This document shows positions 1 through 9,468 of a stretch of 64,000 nucleotides of DNA, one piece after another. Origin of the DNA: an uncultured Clostridia bacterium (GTDB taxonomy: Bacteria; Bacillota; Clostridia; TANB77; CAG-508); NCBI GenBank assembly GCA_948530865.1, contig CAOTKV010000008.1, positions 10,727 to 74,726 on the forward strand. The letters are read 5' to 3'. The position numbers were made by a program, and so were the translations under genes. Below the pieces are notes generated by a model. That model ran no database searches, was not told where the DNA came from, and saw nothing but the letters and a program-made list of their open reading frames with translations. Position 1 is the stretch's first letter; every line of letters begins with the position of its first letter.

Positions 1-377
1 ACTATTAAAGATGGTTTTCCAAAATGGCTTAAAATTGCAAAATACATTAATGTACAGATTTCAGTAACAATCATTATTATTGCTGCAGCTAGAAATTTTC
101 CTAAAACAACTGATGTAATACTTCTTGGAGAAGTAAGTATTAATTGCTCTGTTCCGCTTTTTCTTTCTTCTGCAAACATTCTCATTGTTAAGACTGGAGT
201 TATAAATGTTAAAATTGTAGCTCCATTATAAAATAAATATTCAAAATTTAATATTTGACTTTGATATATTGTTGAATAGAAAAATATACTGAAAATTAGT
301 AAAAATAATCCTATAAAAATATATCCTGTTGGAGATAAAAGATAACTCTTTAATTCTTTTTTCATTACAGCAAACAT
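1..377 (-). CDS. ABC-2 type exporter permease, N-terminal part (cut by window edge)
   Basis: The reading frame starts at the ATG at 377 and runs off the left edge; about 125 residues are visible. It begins MFAVMKKELKSYLLSPTGY, followed by a hydrophobic span (about residues 16-37) and further membrane segments around a TPVLTMRMFAEER motif. This cytosolic loop is typical of ABC-2 permeases of the GldF/NosY kind, which move substrates outwards with a separate ATPase. The start overlaps the stop of the upstream ATPase gene in the string TAATG, so the two are translationally coupled. The C-terminal part and the substrate cannot be judged. Confidence 0.85.
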   Translation of the reverse strand, partial: MFAVMKKELKSYLLSPTGYIFIGLFLLIFSIFFYSTIYQSQILNFEYLFYNGATILTFITPVLTMRMFAEERKSGTEQLILTSPRSITSVVLGKFLAAAIIMIVTEICTLMYFAILSHFGKPSLI

Positions 378-1519
378 TATTTATTACCTCCTTTATCTTG
401 ATTATTTTCTTTATTATTTTTAGCTTCTTTTTTAGCTTCTTTTTCAGCCTTTTTACGTGCTTTTTCTTCTTTTATAGCTTGTTTTCTATTTTCTTTTTCT
501 TCTTTACGTTTATTTTCTTCTTCTCTTAACTCTTCAATTTCTTTATTATATTGCATTTTTTCTACTTCTTTTTGGCTATATTCTTTTCTGTCTTCAACAA
601 GTTTGATAAATGCATCTTCTAATGAATTCTCTGAAACTGACATTTCAAGAATAATAATATTTTCATTTACACATTCTACACTTAATTTTCTTCTGATATC
701 ATTTTCAGAATCAGCTTCAACTAAATATTCTTTACTCTTATCTTCATTTTCTTTAACAAACTTAATTTGCTTAATTTCATCCACTTTACTTTTTAAACTT
801 TCAAATTTATTATTCATATCATCAACAACAACTTTTAAAACAGTTTTATCTGTTGTTTTCTTTTCAAGATTTTTAGGTGTATCTACTGCAACAATTTCAC
901 CTTTATCTATAACAATAATTTTATCGCAAATTTGATTTATCTCAGGAAGAATATGTGAACTAATAAATACAGTATGATCTTTTCCAAAAGATTTTATAAG
1001 TTCTCTTATTTCAATAACTTGCTTTGGATCTAATCCAACAGTTGGTTCATCTAAAATTAATATTTTTGGATTTCCAACAATTGCGCCAGCTAAGCTTACT
1101 CTTTGCTTATAACCTCTTGATAGATTTTTAGTTAAGTTATTTTGAACTTTTTCTAATCCTGTTTCTTCAATTGCCTTTTTTACAGCTTCTTTACGATTTT
1201 TCCTTGGTATCATTTTTAAATTAGCCATATAAGTTATAAACTCTTTTACTGTTAAATCTGAATACAAAGGTGTTCCTTCTGGCATATAACCAATTTGAGC
1301 TTTTACTTTTTTTGGCTTATGGTCAATATTATAACCATCAACAATTATTTCTCCTGATGTAGGTTCGATAAAACCTGTAATCATGTTCATAGTTGTACTT
1401 TTTCCAGCTCCATTACGACCAAGAAAGCCAACTATTTCTCCATCTTTGACTTCGAAATTGATATTTCTAACTGCATAGAAATTACCATATTTTTTAGTAA
1501 CATTTTTTACTTCTATCAA
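377..1519 (-). CDS. ABC transporter ATP-binding protein with long charged C-terminal tail
   Basis: 380 aa. An ABC ATPase domain fills residues 1 to about 225: Walker A GRNGAGKST (34-42), signature LSRGYKQR near 135, Walker B ILILDEP near 155, and the H-loop in SSHILPEI. The GldA/CcmA-like sequence and the ABC-2 permease directly downstream make this the motor of an exporter. After an accessory domain, the last 60 or so residues are almost only Lys, Glu, Asn and Arg, probably a coiled or disordered tail unusual for the family. The start is TTG at 1519, preceded by AAAGGAGG eight bases upstream; no better ATG is in frame. Substrate unknown. Confidence 0.92.
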   Translation of the reverse strand: MIEVKNVTKKYGNFYAVRNINFEVKDGEIVGFLGRNGAGKSTTMNMITGFIEPTSGEIIVDGYNIDHKPKKVKAQIGYMPEGTPLYSDLTVKEFITYMANLKMIPRKNRKEAVKKAIEETGLEKVQNNLTKNLSRGYKQRVSLAGAIVGNPKILILDEPTVGLDPKQVIEIRELIKSFGKDHTVFISSHILPEINQICDKIIVIDKGEIVAVDTPKNLEKKTTDKTVLKVVVDDMNNKFESLKSKVDEIKQIKFVKENEDKSKEYLVEADSENDIRRKLSVECVNENIIILEMSVSENSLEDAFIKLVEDRKEYSQKEVEKMQYNKEIEELREEENKRKEEKENRKQAIKEEKARKKAEKEAKKEAKNNKENNQDKGGNK

Positions 1520-1566
1520 AGTCTTGTCCTCCTTTAAATTTGTTTTTCCTTTAGGATTTTATATAT

Positions 1567-1601
1567 AAAACCTTAAAATAAACTTAAAATTTATTAAGGT
1601 T
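1567..1601 (-). terminator. weak AT-rich hairpin after trmB
   Basis: On the minus strand, AACCTTAATAAA can pair with TTTATTTTAAGGTT (two-base bulge), followed by TTTATA. It lies between trmB and the ABC operon and could partly separate them. The low GC content makes it a weak candidate. Confidence 0.35.
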
Positions 1602-1607
1602 AAATAT

Positions 1608-2273
1608 CTATTTTAGTTTTGCTATCAAAGCTTTAATTTTTATTCCTTCTTCTGAAAACATTTTTTCATGTTCTGTAATAATATTTTCCTCAAAAATTTC
1701 TTCATTGTGCAAATCATATGTTTTTGAAATTATTTCATAACCTGATTCAGCAAAATACTCTAAACTTGCTTCAAATAATTCATCTGAATCTGTTTTAAAA
1801 TAAATTTCACCATTTTGGCTTAAGAATTTTTTATAGTTTTCAAGTTGTCTTGGATGTGTTAATCTTTTTTTGTTATGTTTTTTCTTAGGCCACGGATTAC
1901 AAAAATTTATATATATTCTTTTTATTTTATCGTTTTCATCAAACACATTAAAAATTTGTTCAACATTTGCTCTAATCAAAAATAAGTTTTCTGGATTTTC
2001 AAAATTATATGCTTTTTCTATATTTCTTTTTGAAAGTCCAAGCATAGCTTCAATCATATCTACTGCAATATAATTTACATCTCTATGTGAAGATGCCAAA
2101 TTTGCTATAAAACTTCCTTTACCACAACCAAGTTCAATGTGTAAATCTTGGTTGTTCTCAAACTTACTTTTCCATTTTCCTTTAAATTCTTCTGGTTTAT
2201 CAATATAAAATTTTGCATTTTCCAATTCTTCTTTTGCCCATTTCTTTCTTCTAATTCTCATATTTTCACTCAC
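1608..2273 (-). CDS. trmB: tRNA (guanine-N7-)-methyltransferase
   Basis: 221 aa, the normal length. TrmB uses S-adenosylmethionine to methylate G46 in the variable loop of tRNAs. The SAM-binding motif HIELGCGKGSFI is near residue 48. The family-specific block FCNPWPKKKHNKKRLTHPRQL, which shapes the active site and tRNA contact, is intact, followed by the conserved FKTDSDELFE. It follows the VanW-domain gene with only six bases between them, so they are probably co-transcribed. ATG start at 2273; a second in-frame ATG four codons later is also possible. Confidence 0.95.
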   Translation of the reverse strand: MSENMRIRRKKWAKEELENAKFYIDKPEEFKGKWKSKFENNQDLHIELGCGKGSFIANLASSHRDVNYIAVDMIEAMLGLSKRNIEKAYNFENPENLFLIRANVEQIFNVFDENDKIKRIYINFCNPWPKKKHNKKRLTHPRQLENYKKFLSQNGEIYFKTDSDELFEASLEYFAESGYEIISKTYDLHNEEIFEENIITEHEKMFSEEGIKIKALIAKLK

Positions 2274-2279
2274 AATCTA

Positions 2280-3794
2280 TTAATGTTTTTTATATGTATC
2301 TGTATATAATTTATCTCTTTTTATAAGATTTCCATCATCATCTCTATAAGCTCTATATGATTCAACAACTAGTGTTGTACTAGTATTTTTTATTGTTTTG
2401 CTTTCAATTGATAAATTATATCTATCATATTCTTCATCAGTTTTCAAACCATATATACTAACAGTTGCTATTCCTCCGCTTACTGATGCTTCTATTTTTA
2501 TAGGATAATCTCTTCTGTTTTCAAATTTAAAATCTGTTGACCCCCATACAACTGTAGCATCTTTACCTGCATCAGCATATGAAGGAACAAACATGTGATT
2601 TCTTCTTTCTTCTATTAACATTCCAGATTCTATAACTGCATTATATAATGTTGTAGAAATTTGGCAAATTCCTCCACCAAGCCCATTTGTAACTTCACCA
2701 TCTTGATATATTGCAGCTTCTTTATATCCAGCTGCTATTGTTCTTTTTCCTACAACCTTATTATAAGAAAAAATTTCACCTGGCATAACGACAGTTCCAT
2801 CAATCTTATTTGCAGCTAATCTTAAATTAGTAGTTCTATCTGTATTACTTGTTGGATATTTAGTAGAAAAAGAACCTAATAAATTAGGAAATGCTTCTCT
2901 TCCAAAATCTTGAACAGTAACATCTGCTTTTGTATAAATCAAATCTATTGCATATTCTTCAGCATCAGGATTATCATTTATCGCATTTTGCATTTGTTCT
3001 ACATCAAAATCAATACCTGTAACATCTGGAAAAACAGCATATGGCTCTGTTGTAAAATATGCATCTTGTACTTCTCTATAAATATCTGCATGAATTGGTT
3101 CTAAATCTATTGGATCAGGATATTGAACATATGTAGGAATTTTTATATATTTATTAGAATAGCTAATATCCTGAATTGCTTCTACAATTTCTTTTTTTAA
3201 TTCATCATATATTATTCCTGCTCCATTAACCCCATTTGTAATGATAAGTTCGCCATCATCAACATAATAAGCTGGTTGTTCTAATTGATCTGGCAAGAAT
3301 GCTTCGATGTTTTTTAAATAATTTGTTAATGCTTCATCATTATATACTAAAACCGGCTCAATGTTTATATTTGCCATAAGAACATTTATATATTGACTAA
3401 CATTTTCCCAAAATTTTCCTGTTTTAGCTATATTTAATGCAAAATTAACTGAAGACTCAATATCAAATTTTGCTTCGATTTGCTCTACTTCTACATAATA
3501 ATTTGAATTCTTATAAACAAGTTCAATATGATCATTCATCTGTTTTTTTAACTCTTTATTTACAAGTACAACAGCTTCATCTTTTGTTAATCCTGAAACA
3601 TTTACACCTTTAATAAAAACTCCTGACTGAATTTTATCAGAGTTTTGCATATTTGAATAAAATATCATTGTTACTGCAATAAAAATTCCAATAACAATTG
3701 CTACTAATATTACAAATACAAAAGCAATACTATCATGTTTAAACATTTTAAAAACTTTTTTTGTATCACCATTAAAAATCTCAAAATCTGGCAT
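2280..3794 (-). CDS. VanW-family membrane-anchored cell-wall protein
   Basis: 504 aa. One transmembrane segment (about residues 25-48) follows a short cytosolic start. Next come about 190 residues resembling the tandem peptidoglycan-binding (PG_binding_4) region seen before VanW domains, and then the VanW domain itself: NRTTNLRLAANKIDG, MPGEIFSYNKVVG, GGGICQISTTLYNAV. Such proteins (YoaR-like) are common in Clostridia and are not by themselves vancomycin-resistance genes; the biochemical role is unknown. A clear promoter lies just upstream, and trmB follows six bases downstream. Confidence 0.88.
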   Translation of the reverse strand: MPDFEIFNGDTKKVFKMFKHDSIAFVFVILVAIVIGIFIAVTMIFYSNMQNSDKIQSGVFIKGVNVSGLTKDEAVVLVNKELKKQMNDHIELVYKNSNYYVEVEQIEAKFDIESSVNFALNIAKTGKFWENVSQYINVLMANINIEPVLVYNDEALTNYLKNIEAFLPDQLEQPAYYVDDGELIITNGVNGAGIIYDELKKEIVEAIQDISYSNKYIKIPTYVQYPDPIDLEPIHADIYREVQDAYFTTEPYAVFPDVTGIDFDVEQMQNAINDNPDAEEYAIDLIYTKADVTVQDFGREAFPNLLGSFSTKYPTSNTDRTTNLRLAANKIDGTVVMPGEIFSYNKVVGKRTIAAGYKEAAIYQDGEVTNGLGGGICQISTTLYNAVIESGMLIEERRNHMFVPSYADAGKDATVVWGSTDFKFENRRDYPIKIEASVSGGIATVSIYGLKTDEEYDRYNLSIESKTIKNTSTTLVVESYRAYRDDDGNLIKRDKLYTDTYKKH

Positions 3795-3831
3795 ATATAT
3801 TTCCTCAAAATTATTATATAAATTCTTTTCT

Positions 3832-3860
3832 ATTATATTTTAAAAAAATTCACAAATCAA
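3832..3860 (-). promoter_or_regulatory. promoter of the VanW-trmB unit
   Basis: On the minus strand, TTGATT is followed after exactly 17 bases by TATAAT, about 40 bases before the VanW start. Confidence 0.7.
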
Positions 3861-3879
3861 TATATTTTTGATAATTTTA

Positions 3880-3910
3880 AAAGTCCCTTAAAATTAGATT
3901 AAGAGACTTT
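3880..3910 (-). terminator. terminator after the NAGPA-domain gene
   Basis: Minus strand: AAAGTCTCTTAA pairs with TTAAGGGACTTT (one mismatch) around a seven-base loop, followed by a weak T-rich stretch. It sits 12 bases after the stop of the gene at 3922. Confidence 0.65.
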
Positions 3911-3921
3911 ATTTTTATAAT

Positions 3922-5121
3922 TTATTCACCTAATTTATCTGCTACAACTGTATGATCAGAATCATCACTATCATCTTTAGTAATAATGAATCCAGTTGAA
4001 ATTGGTCTTGTTTTATGAGCTCCTGTACTATCTATTGGATCATTAACTATTGTGTCTCCTACTACTAATACACTAGATGTTCCACCATCTAAATTTGCAG
4101 CATTATATGCTCCATAGTCTTGTAATATATCAATCAAATCATCCATATCAGCACCAGTTTTTGTTCCTCTTCTTCCATTAAGAACTAAAAATAATACAAT
4201 TCCATCTTTTCTCTGTGCTATAGCAGTTCTTGGAGCTGTACCCCAACCACCATTTCCTAATACTTCTGATGGTTTTCCATTTACAATTAAAAATGGTCCA
4301 AATGTAACACAATCTCTAATTCCTTGTTTTTTTGCTTCTGATAATGAGCATTTACCTAAATACAATTTATCTTCATCAGTAAATCCTATTATTCCACCTG
4401 CTCCTGCATATGTTTTTTCAGTTACATATTTTCCATCACAAACTGTAATTCCTAATGGTGAACCACCAGTACTATTGAAGTTTGGATCATCAAATCCACC
4501 ACCATTTATTGCAAGTAATGCATCATGATTTTTGGCCATTTTAGTCAAATATTGTCCTGATACACCTAGATTATCTGTGACAACAGTTTTAATTCTACTA
4601 GGATCATATACAGCAACTAAATAGCCATCATATGTTTTTCCTGATATTTCAATTATTTTATAATCGTTGTTATCATCATCTCTTTCTAAGATAGCTCTTT
4701 CATATTCATTCTTGTATTCAGTAACTTTTTTATTGCTCAATCCAACATTTATAGCACTTGAATCTGAAGCTTCTCCTGATTCAACAACTTTATTTTTATC
4801 TAATATGTAAGCAATTGTCTCATCATCATAAAACCATGTGGCAAAATATTGATGAGTCATTGTTGTCATGGCTGTAGTAACAAGCCATTCTCTAAATCCT
4901 GAAAAAGGTCCATATAATAAGAATAATACAAAAATTATTCCTACTGTTCCAAGTGAAAATAATACTGTAAAAATAGTTGTTACTTTATTTCCTTTTTTAG
5001 ATTTTTTATTTATATTTCTTTTAACATCCTTTTTTCGATTACTTCTTTTTTTAGGTCTTCTTACTACTTTGACCCCTTCAAATTCTTCTTCATTAACTTC
5101 ATCTATTGTACTGTTTCCCAT
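3922..5121 (-). CDS. membrane-anchored phosphodiester glycosidase (NAGPA/DUF2233 domain)
   Basis: 399 aa from the ATG at 5121. That start is preferred over one 22 codons upstream because GAAAGGAA stands just before it. A Lys/Arg-rich cytosolic start (RRPKKRSNRKKDVKRN) precedes one transmembrane segment (about residues 48-70), so the C-terminal domain faces outside. That domain has the NAGPA features: LLAINGGGFDD, GGSPLGITVCDGK, GPFLIVNGKPSEV, APRTAIAQRKDG and NLDGGTSSVLVV. Members remove GlcNAc from phosphodiester links or act on exopolysaccharide and cell-wall glycans; the substrate here is unknown. It has its own promoter and terminator. Confidence 0.87.
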   Translation of the reverse strand: MGNSTIDEVNEEEFEGVKVVRRPKKRSNRKKDVKRNINKKSKKGNKVTTIFTVLFSLGTVGIIFVLFLLYGPFSGFREWLVTTAMTTMTHQYFATWFYDDETIAYILDKNKVVESGEASDSSAINVGLSNKKVTEYKNEYERAILERDDDNNDYKIIEISGKTYDGYLVAVYDPSRIKTVVTDNLGVSGQYLTKMAKNHDALLAINGGGFDDPNFNSTGGSPLGITVCDGKYVTEKTYAGAGGIIGFTDEDKLYLGKCSLSEAKKQGIRDCVTFGPFLIVNGKPSEVLGNGGWGTAPRTAIAQRKDGIVLFLVLNGRRGTKTGADMDDLIDILQDYGAYNAANLDGGTSSVLVVGDTIVNDPIDSTGAHKTRPISTGFIITKDDSDDSDHTVVADKLGE

Positions 5122-5191
5122 ATAAATTCCTTTCTTTGTACAAATATTTTTTGGTTTCAATTTACATATAAAACTTTTAAATAACAATATT

Positions 5192-5220
5192 ATTTTATAC
5201 GAAAAAATTATGTTTGTCTA
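5192..5220 (-). promoter_or_regulatory. promoter of the NAGPA-domain gene
   Basis: Minus strand: TAGACA, 17-base spacer, TAAAAT, leaving a leader of about 65 bases before the chosen ATG at 5121. Confidence 0.5.
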
Positions 5221-5242
5221 TACCATTTTTTAGAAAGATAAA

Positions 5243-5272
5243 AAAACTCTTCACATTTTTGTGAAGAGTTTT
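5243..5272 (-). terminator. strong terminator after the 930-aa gene
   Basis: Minus strand: a perfect stem AAAACTCTTCAC / GTGAAGAGTTTT with a six-base loop, followed by a T-run. It lies six bases after the stop codon and probably ends the nadD-nadE-containing operon. Confidence 0.9.
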
Positions 5273-5277
5273 CTTTT

Positions 5278-8070
5278 TTAATCATCTAGATTTGGTGCAT
5301 CACTTTCTTTTTTATTGTCTTTTTCCATTTGTGCAGACATAATACCTTTTACAGTTTCTGTTACTTCATCAGTTTTAATTTTACTATTTTTTACTATTTC
5401 TATTATATCCGTAAATGTAGCAAACATATCTTGTGCATCTTTTGAGGCAAATTTTACTCCTAAATGTTTTCTTTCTTCTTTTACCTTTTCCATTCTATAA
5501 TTATTTAAAATAATTAAATTTTCATTTATTTTTTCCTCATCAATTTCTATATCATCTGAGATTTTATTATCTAGCATATTCTTCACACTATCAAGTGCAT
5601 CAGCAATTTCAGGAGCTGGTTCTTTTCCTGCAGGAATTAAAAATGTTTCTTGCATTTGTTTATCAAATATTTTATCAAACAAATCATAATGTATACTATC
5701 TGGATATTTTGAAATTAATCCTTTAACAGATTGTGCAAAATTATCATATGAAAATTTAACGTTTCTTGAATCTACTCTTTGAGTTGTACTTACACCTTTT
5801 AAGTGATATGGCATATCATCTAATGGAATTTCTCCTTCATATTCATAGAATTTAGAACAATCAAAACTTTGTGGTACTTCTACTACTGCCTTGTTTCTAT
5901 TTCTAATAGCTTCTGATTTTTTTTGGTTTTCATATTCTTTTTTTATTTTTGGAGTTCTAAAATAAATAAGTGCTGATTTACTATTTTCTTCTACAACTTT
6001 TCTTCTTTCATTAGATAAAACTTCAGAAGCACGTTTTATACTGCCTAAATCTAGTCTTCCTACCGAATCTTTTCCTACTGAACTAACAATTGCATTAGAA
6101 AATCTTTTATATTCATATTCAACATCTTCATTCCTTTTCATGCTTACATCAGGTTGACGTTCTTTTGGAATTCTATAAACTTGGTCTAATAACATTTCTG
6201 ATTTGCTTTTTATCAAATCTGTTCTTTGTGATTCTGGTATTAATCTAATTATTGATTTTAAATCTGAAATATATTGATCAAATACTATTTCTCTACTTCT
6301 TTTATCTATATCTGCTGTATAAGCAAGTCCATCTGTTTTAAATGGATTTTCAGCATCATCTAATATTCTAGTATATTTTCCACTTTTAATATTTTTTTCA
6401 ATATCTTTTGAAAATTCATCTGCAAGTTCCATATCTTTAATTTCTTGCAGACTAACCATTTTACTAAGTTCAACTGGTCTTCCATTTATTTTAACTTCCA
6501 AATTAGATAAGCCTTTTGAAAAATCTATTTCTGTTCTAGCTCCATCTTTTGAAAAAAGCGTTTCTCTAGAAAGCTTTACCTCTTGTTCAGAAAACTCTCC
6601 TGCTTCATTTAGTTCAACTAAAAATATTTGATTATCTCTTTTTTCAATAAATTTACCATCACCAATTTGTTTATATTCAGATGTAATAGTATCCTTTTTT
6701 CTTTGCTCTTGTAATTCATTTAGTTTTTGTATTTTAGGAATAGATTTTTTTATTGTTTCATTTATTTTCTTGAAATTACCCACATCTCCAAAATATTCTA
6801 TATTATATTTAGTTAAAAGATTACCTAATTCTGCATCAGATACATTCATAGTACTAGCAATTTTACTAACTATTTCAATATATTGAGTTATATTCATATT
6901 ACTGCTTAATCTTTGTTCAAATAGCTTTTGTGTCATATTAGAATTTTCTTCTGGCGTAATGTCTGAATTTTCTATTCTAGGAGTTGCTTCGGAAGTTTGT
7001 TTTGTTATTATAATTTGTGGTGCTATTTTATCTATCAACTCTTGTTTCCTAGTTTCACGTTCATTACCTTCATATCCTACTAATATATGACTATTTTCTA
7101 AAACCTGTTCTGCTGCTAACTTGCTTGTTTCAGCTCTCCACTTTGCCATAGTTATATAATCAACTTCAAAATCTTTTATATTAGACTTTTCCATTAAATC
7201 CAATATACCTCTAGAAGCTTCTTTTAAATCTAATTCAATACCATTATTTCCTTTTTTGTAAAACGCTATATTTTTTGACATTTCTGAAATTCTACCAACT
7301 ATAATCTTAGTATACATCAATAAAATCTGAGGTTTTACATGTTCATACTTATTTTGTGCATCTTCTAATCGTTTATCAGCTCTTTCTAGGACTTCTGGAG
7401 TTGCTCCTATTACATCAAATGCAGCTTTTTCTGTTGTAGCACTATTATATTTATGTGCTAGATTCAAATTTGAATAAAAATCTTTAATATCATATATAGT
7501 AGAACTATTATCATAGTTTACTAAATTTAGGAATTGTTCATCAAACTTTCCTTTTCCCATAAGATACGCTTTTATTAGTGAATCTCCCATTATCTCATGC
7601 AAAAAAGTAACTGCTCTTACGTTCTTTTCATATGAATTAGGCTTGTTTATTGCCATACCTTTCATATATTCTGTTAATCCCTCATTTAAAAAAGTACAGA
7701 ATTTATCTCCTGTATTTGTTACCAAATGTAATGTTTCATGCACATTTGTATCTTTAGTTGTATCTGTATCATATCTTGACGATAACTTAATTCTATTTCT
7801 TGTAGGAGAATAATATCCCATTGTTGATGGATTTGATTCCATTTCCTCTTTAGACATAGATTCTATAATAAGTTCTTTAATTTGCTTATTCATTTGTTTC
7901 ATATCTATCCAGCGCCTAAAATTATTTTCTCCAAGCATATAGAAAATTCTTCCAAAACACGCTCTTGCTATTTCTTTAAATTCTGGTGATATTTCTTTAT
8001 TATTTTCAAAAGCTCTATTTAATCCAGGTTCTATTGTTGCAAAATCTTCTCTTTTTTGGTCTTCGTTCAT
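5278..8070 (-). CDS. 930-aa protein with putative HETLH metallopeptidase domain
   Basis: I do not recognise the family. No signal peptide or membrane segment is visible. Near the N-terminus HETLH (residues 111-115) is followed by NEGLTEY (129-135). This is the arrangement of gluzincin zinc peptidases (two His ligands, catalytic Glu, a third Glu ligand), although the gap is short. The next 780 residues are mostly charged helices with no motif I know. The protein ends in DAPNLDD after a KD-rich stretch, and the 866-aa GH10-PHP protein at 42736 ends similarly (GASLDD). It starts 16 bases after nadE and closes that operon. Peptidase activity is an inference from the motif only. Confidence 0.75.
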   Translation of the reverse strand: MNEDQKREDFATIEPGLNRAFENNKEISPEFKEIARACFGRIFYMLGENNFRRWIDMKQMNKQIKELIIESMSKEEMESNPSTMGYYSPTRNRIKLSSRYDTDTTKDTNVHETLHLVTNTGDKFCTFLNEGLTEYMKGMAINKPNSYEKNVRAVTFLHEIMGDSLIKAYLMGKGKFDEQFLNLVNYDNSSTIYDIKDFYSNLNLAHKYNSATTEKAAFDVIGATPEVLERADKRLEDAQNKYEHVKPQILLMYTKIIVGRISEMSKNIAFYKKGNNGIELDLKEASRGILDLMEKSNIKDFEVDYITMAKWRAETSKLAAEQVLENSHILVGYEGNERETRKQELIDKIAPQIIITKQTSEATPRIENSDITPEENSNMTQKLFEQRLSSNMNITQYIEIVSKIASTMNVSDAELGNLLTKYNIEYFGDVGNFKKINETIKKSIPKIQKLNELQEQRKKDTITSEYKQIGDGKFIEKRDNQIFLVELNEAGEFSEQEVKLSRETLFSKDGARTEIDFSKGLSNLEVKINGRPVELSKMVSLQEIKDMELADEFSKDIEKNIKSGKYTRILDDAENPFKTDGLAYTADIDKRSREIVFDQYISDLKSIIRLIPESQRTDLIKSKSEMLLDQVYRIPKERQPDVSMKRNEDVEYEYKRFSNAIVSSVGKDSVGRLDLGSIKRASEVLSNERRKVVEENSKSALIYFRTPKIKKEYENQKKSEAIRNRNKAVVEVPQSFDCSKFYEYEGEIPLDDMPYHLKGVSTTQRVDSRNVKFSYDNFAQSVKGLISKYPDSIHYDLFDKIFDKQMQETFLIPAGKEPAPEIADALDSVKNMLDNKISDDIEIDEEKINENLIILNNYRMEKVKEERKHLGVKFASKDAQDMFATFTDIIEIVKNSKIKTDEVTETVKGIMSAQMEKDNKKESDAPNLDD

Positions 8071-8086
8071 TTGTATCCCCTTATAC

Positions 8087-8836
8087 TTACTCTAAATATT
8101 TCTTTCTTTCAATTTCATAAACTGGTACTTGTTTTCTTTTATGTTTTGATGATTTATTTCTTATTTCTATATTTTTCATTGCTTCAGAATCTGTTTTTCC
8201 TGTTTCAATATATTCTGCAATTTGTTTATAAGTAACACCCATTTTTTCCTCATCTGTTTGCCCACCAAGTCCATCATTTGGAGCTTTGTGAATAATTTTA
8301 TCAGGAACTCCTAAATATTCTCCAATTGCTAAAACTTCTTCAACAGTAAAATTTGCTATTGGATTAAAATCCGATGCACTATCTCCCCATTTAGTGGTAT
8401 AACCAACCATTCTCTCACATAGATTTCCTGTTCCAATTACAAGATACCCTAAACTTTGAGCAATTGCATATAATGTTGTCATTCTAAGTCTTGGTTTTAT
8501 ATTTATTTTTGCTTCTTTATTTAGCTTAATATTATTTATTGAATTTTCAAGTTCATTATAAGTATTAGACAAATCCACTTCTACAAATGGAACTTCAAAT
8601 TTTTGTGCAACAAGTTTAGCATCTTCTAAATCACTTGCAATAGAATTACAAGGCATTGCAACTGTTACTATTCTTTCTTTTCCAAGGGCTTTAGTTGCCA
8701 TTGCAATAACTGTTGCAGAATCTTTGCCACCACTATTTCCAACAACAACACCTTTAGCACCAATTTTTTCTACATATTCTTTAATCCATTTAATTGCATT
8801 TTCAGCTTCTTTAAACAATTTTTCTTTTTCTAACAT
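8087..8836 (-). CDS. nadE: NH3-dependent NAD+ synthetase
   Basis: 249 aa, the length of the ammonia-dependent, amidotransferase-lacking form. It adenylates nicotinic acid adenine dinucleotide and replaces the AMP with ammonia to give NAD+. The PP-loop is GNSGGKDSATVIAMA (about residues 33-47). Other conserved blocks are YTTKWGDSASDFNPIANF, IGTGNLCERMVGY and KAPNDGLGGQTDEEKMGVTY. It lies 15 bases after nadD, so the last two steps of NAD synthesis are encoded together. Confidence 0.96.
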   Translation of the reverse strand: MLEKEKLFKEAENAIKWIKEYVEKIGAKGVVVGNSGGKDSATVIAMATKALGKERIVTVAMPCNSIASDLEDAKLVAQKFEVPFVEVDLSNTYNELENSINNIKLNKEAKINIKPRLRMTTLYAIAQSLGYLVIGTGNLCERMVGYTTKWGDSASDFNPIANFTVEEVLAIGEYLGVPDKIIHKAPNDGLGGQTDEEKMGVTYKQIAEYIETGKTDSEAMKNIEIRNKSSKHKRKQVPVYEIERKKYLE

Positions 8837-8851
8837 AGCAACAACCCTTTC

Positions 8852-9457
8852 TTAATACAAATTATTTTCTTTTATATAATAGTAAACTTCATCTGGAGTT
8901 AAATATCTTATACTTTTTCCTCTTTTAATTTTTTCTCTTACAAATGTAGAACTAATATTACTTCTTATATTTTCTTTTAGTTTTATAAAAGATTCTTTAT
9001 GTTTCAATAAAAATTCATCATTTTCTATTATTTCATCCATACAATCTTCATCTCGTTCTAAAACAAGAATTTTGAAGTGTGTAACTAATTTCTCACTTGA
9101 ACCCCATTTAGATATTTCTTTCAAATTATCTGTCCCTATTGTAAAACAGATTATATTGTTTGGATATTCACTTTGTAATAATTCTAGTGTTTCTATTGTA
9201 TACAATTGTTTTTCTTGTTTTAATTCAATATCTGACACAAGAAAATCCTTATTTTTATCACAAACTAACTTCAACATATTATATCTGTGTTCGTTTTCTA
9301 GTAGACCATATTTTTCATATTTTGAATTTACTGGTACAAATATTACTTTTTCTATATTTTCATACTCATTAACAATCTGTTGTGCTAATGAAAAATGTGA
9401 ATTAAGCGGTGGATTAAAAGAACCACCAAAAATTGCTAGAACTTTTTTCTCTTCCAT
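8852..9457 (-). CDS. nadD: nicotinate-nucleotide adenylyltransferase
   Basis: 201 aa. It transfers AMP to nicotinate mononucleotide, the step before NadE, which is encoded next. The start matches the nucleotidyltransferase fold (LAIFGGSFNPPLNSHFSLA) and the end carries the phosphate-binding ISSTFVREKI motif. The signature normally written HxGH reads LNSH, so its first histidine is a leucine and the glycine a serine. Eukaryotic NMNATs also lack the first histidine (TNMH), so activity may persist, but the change is uncommon in bacterial NadD. Length and operon position support the call. Confidence 0.92.
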   Translation of the reverse strand: MEEKKVLAIFGGSFNPPLNSHFSLAQQIVNEYENIEKVIFVPVNSKYEKYGLLENEHRYNMLKLVCDKNKDFLVSDIELKQEKQLYTIETLELLQSEYPNNIICFTIGTDNLKEISKWGSSEKLVTHFKILVLERDEDCMDEIIENDEFLLKHKESFIKLKENIRSNISSTFVREKIKRGKSIRYLTPDEVYYYIKENNLY

Positions 9458-9468
9458 AAAACATCCTT

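Noticed and set aside
2280..3794. Vancomycin resistance gene
   Set aside because: The VanW domain occurs in many envelope proteins of Clostridia; no vanH/A/X genes are present.
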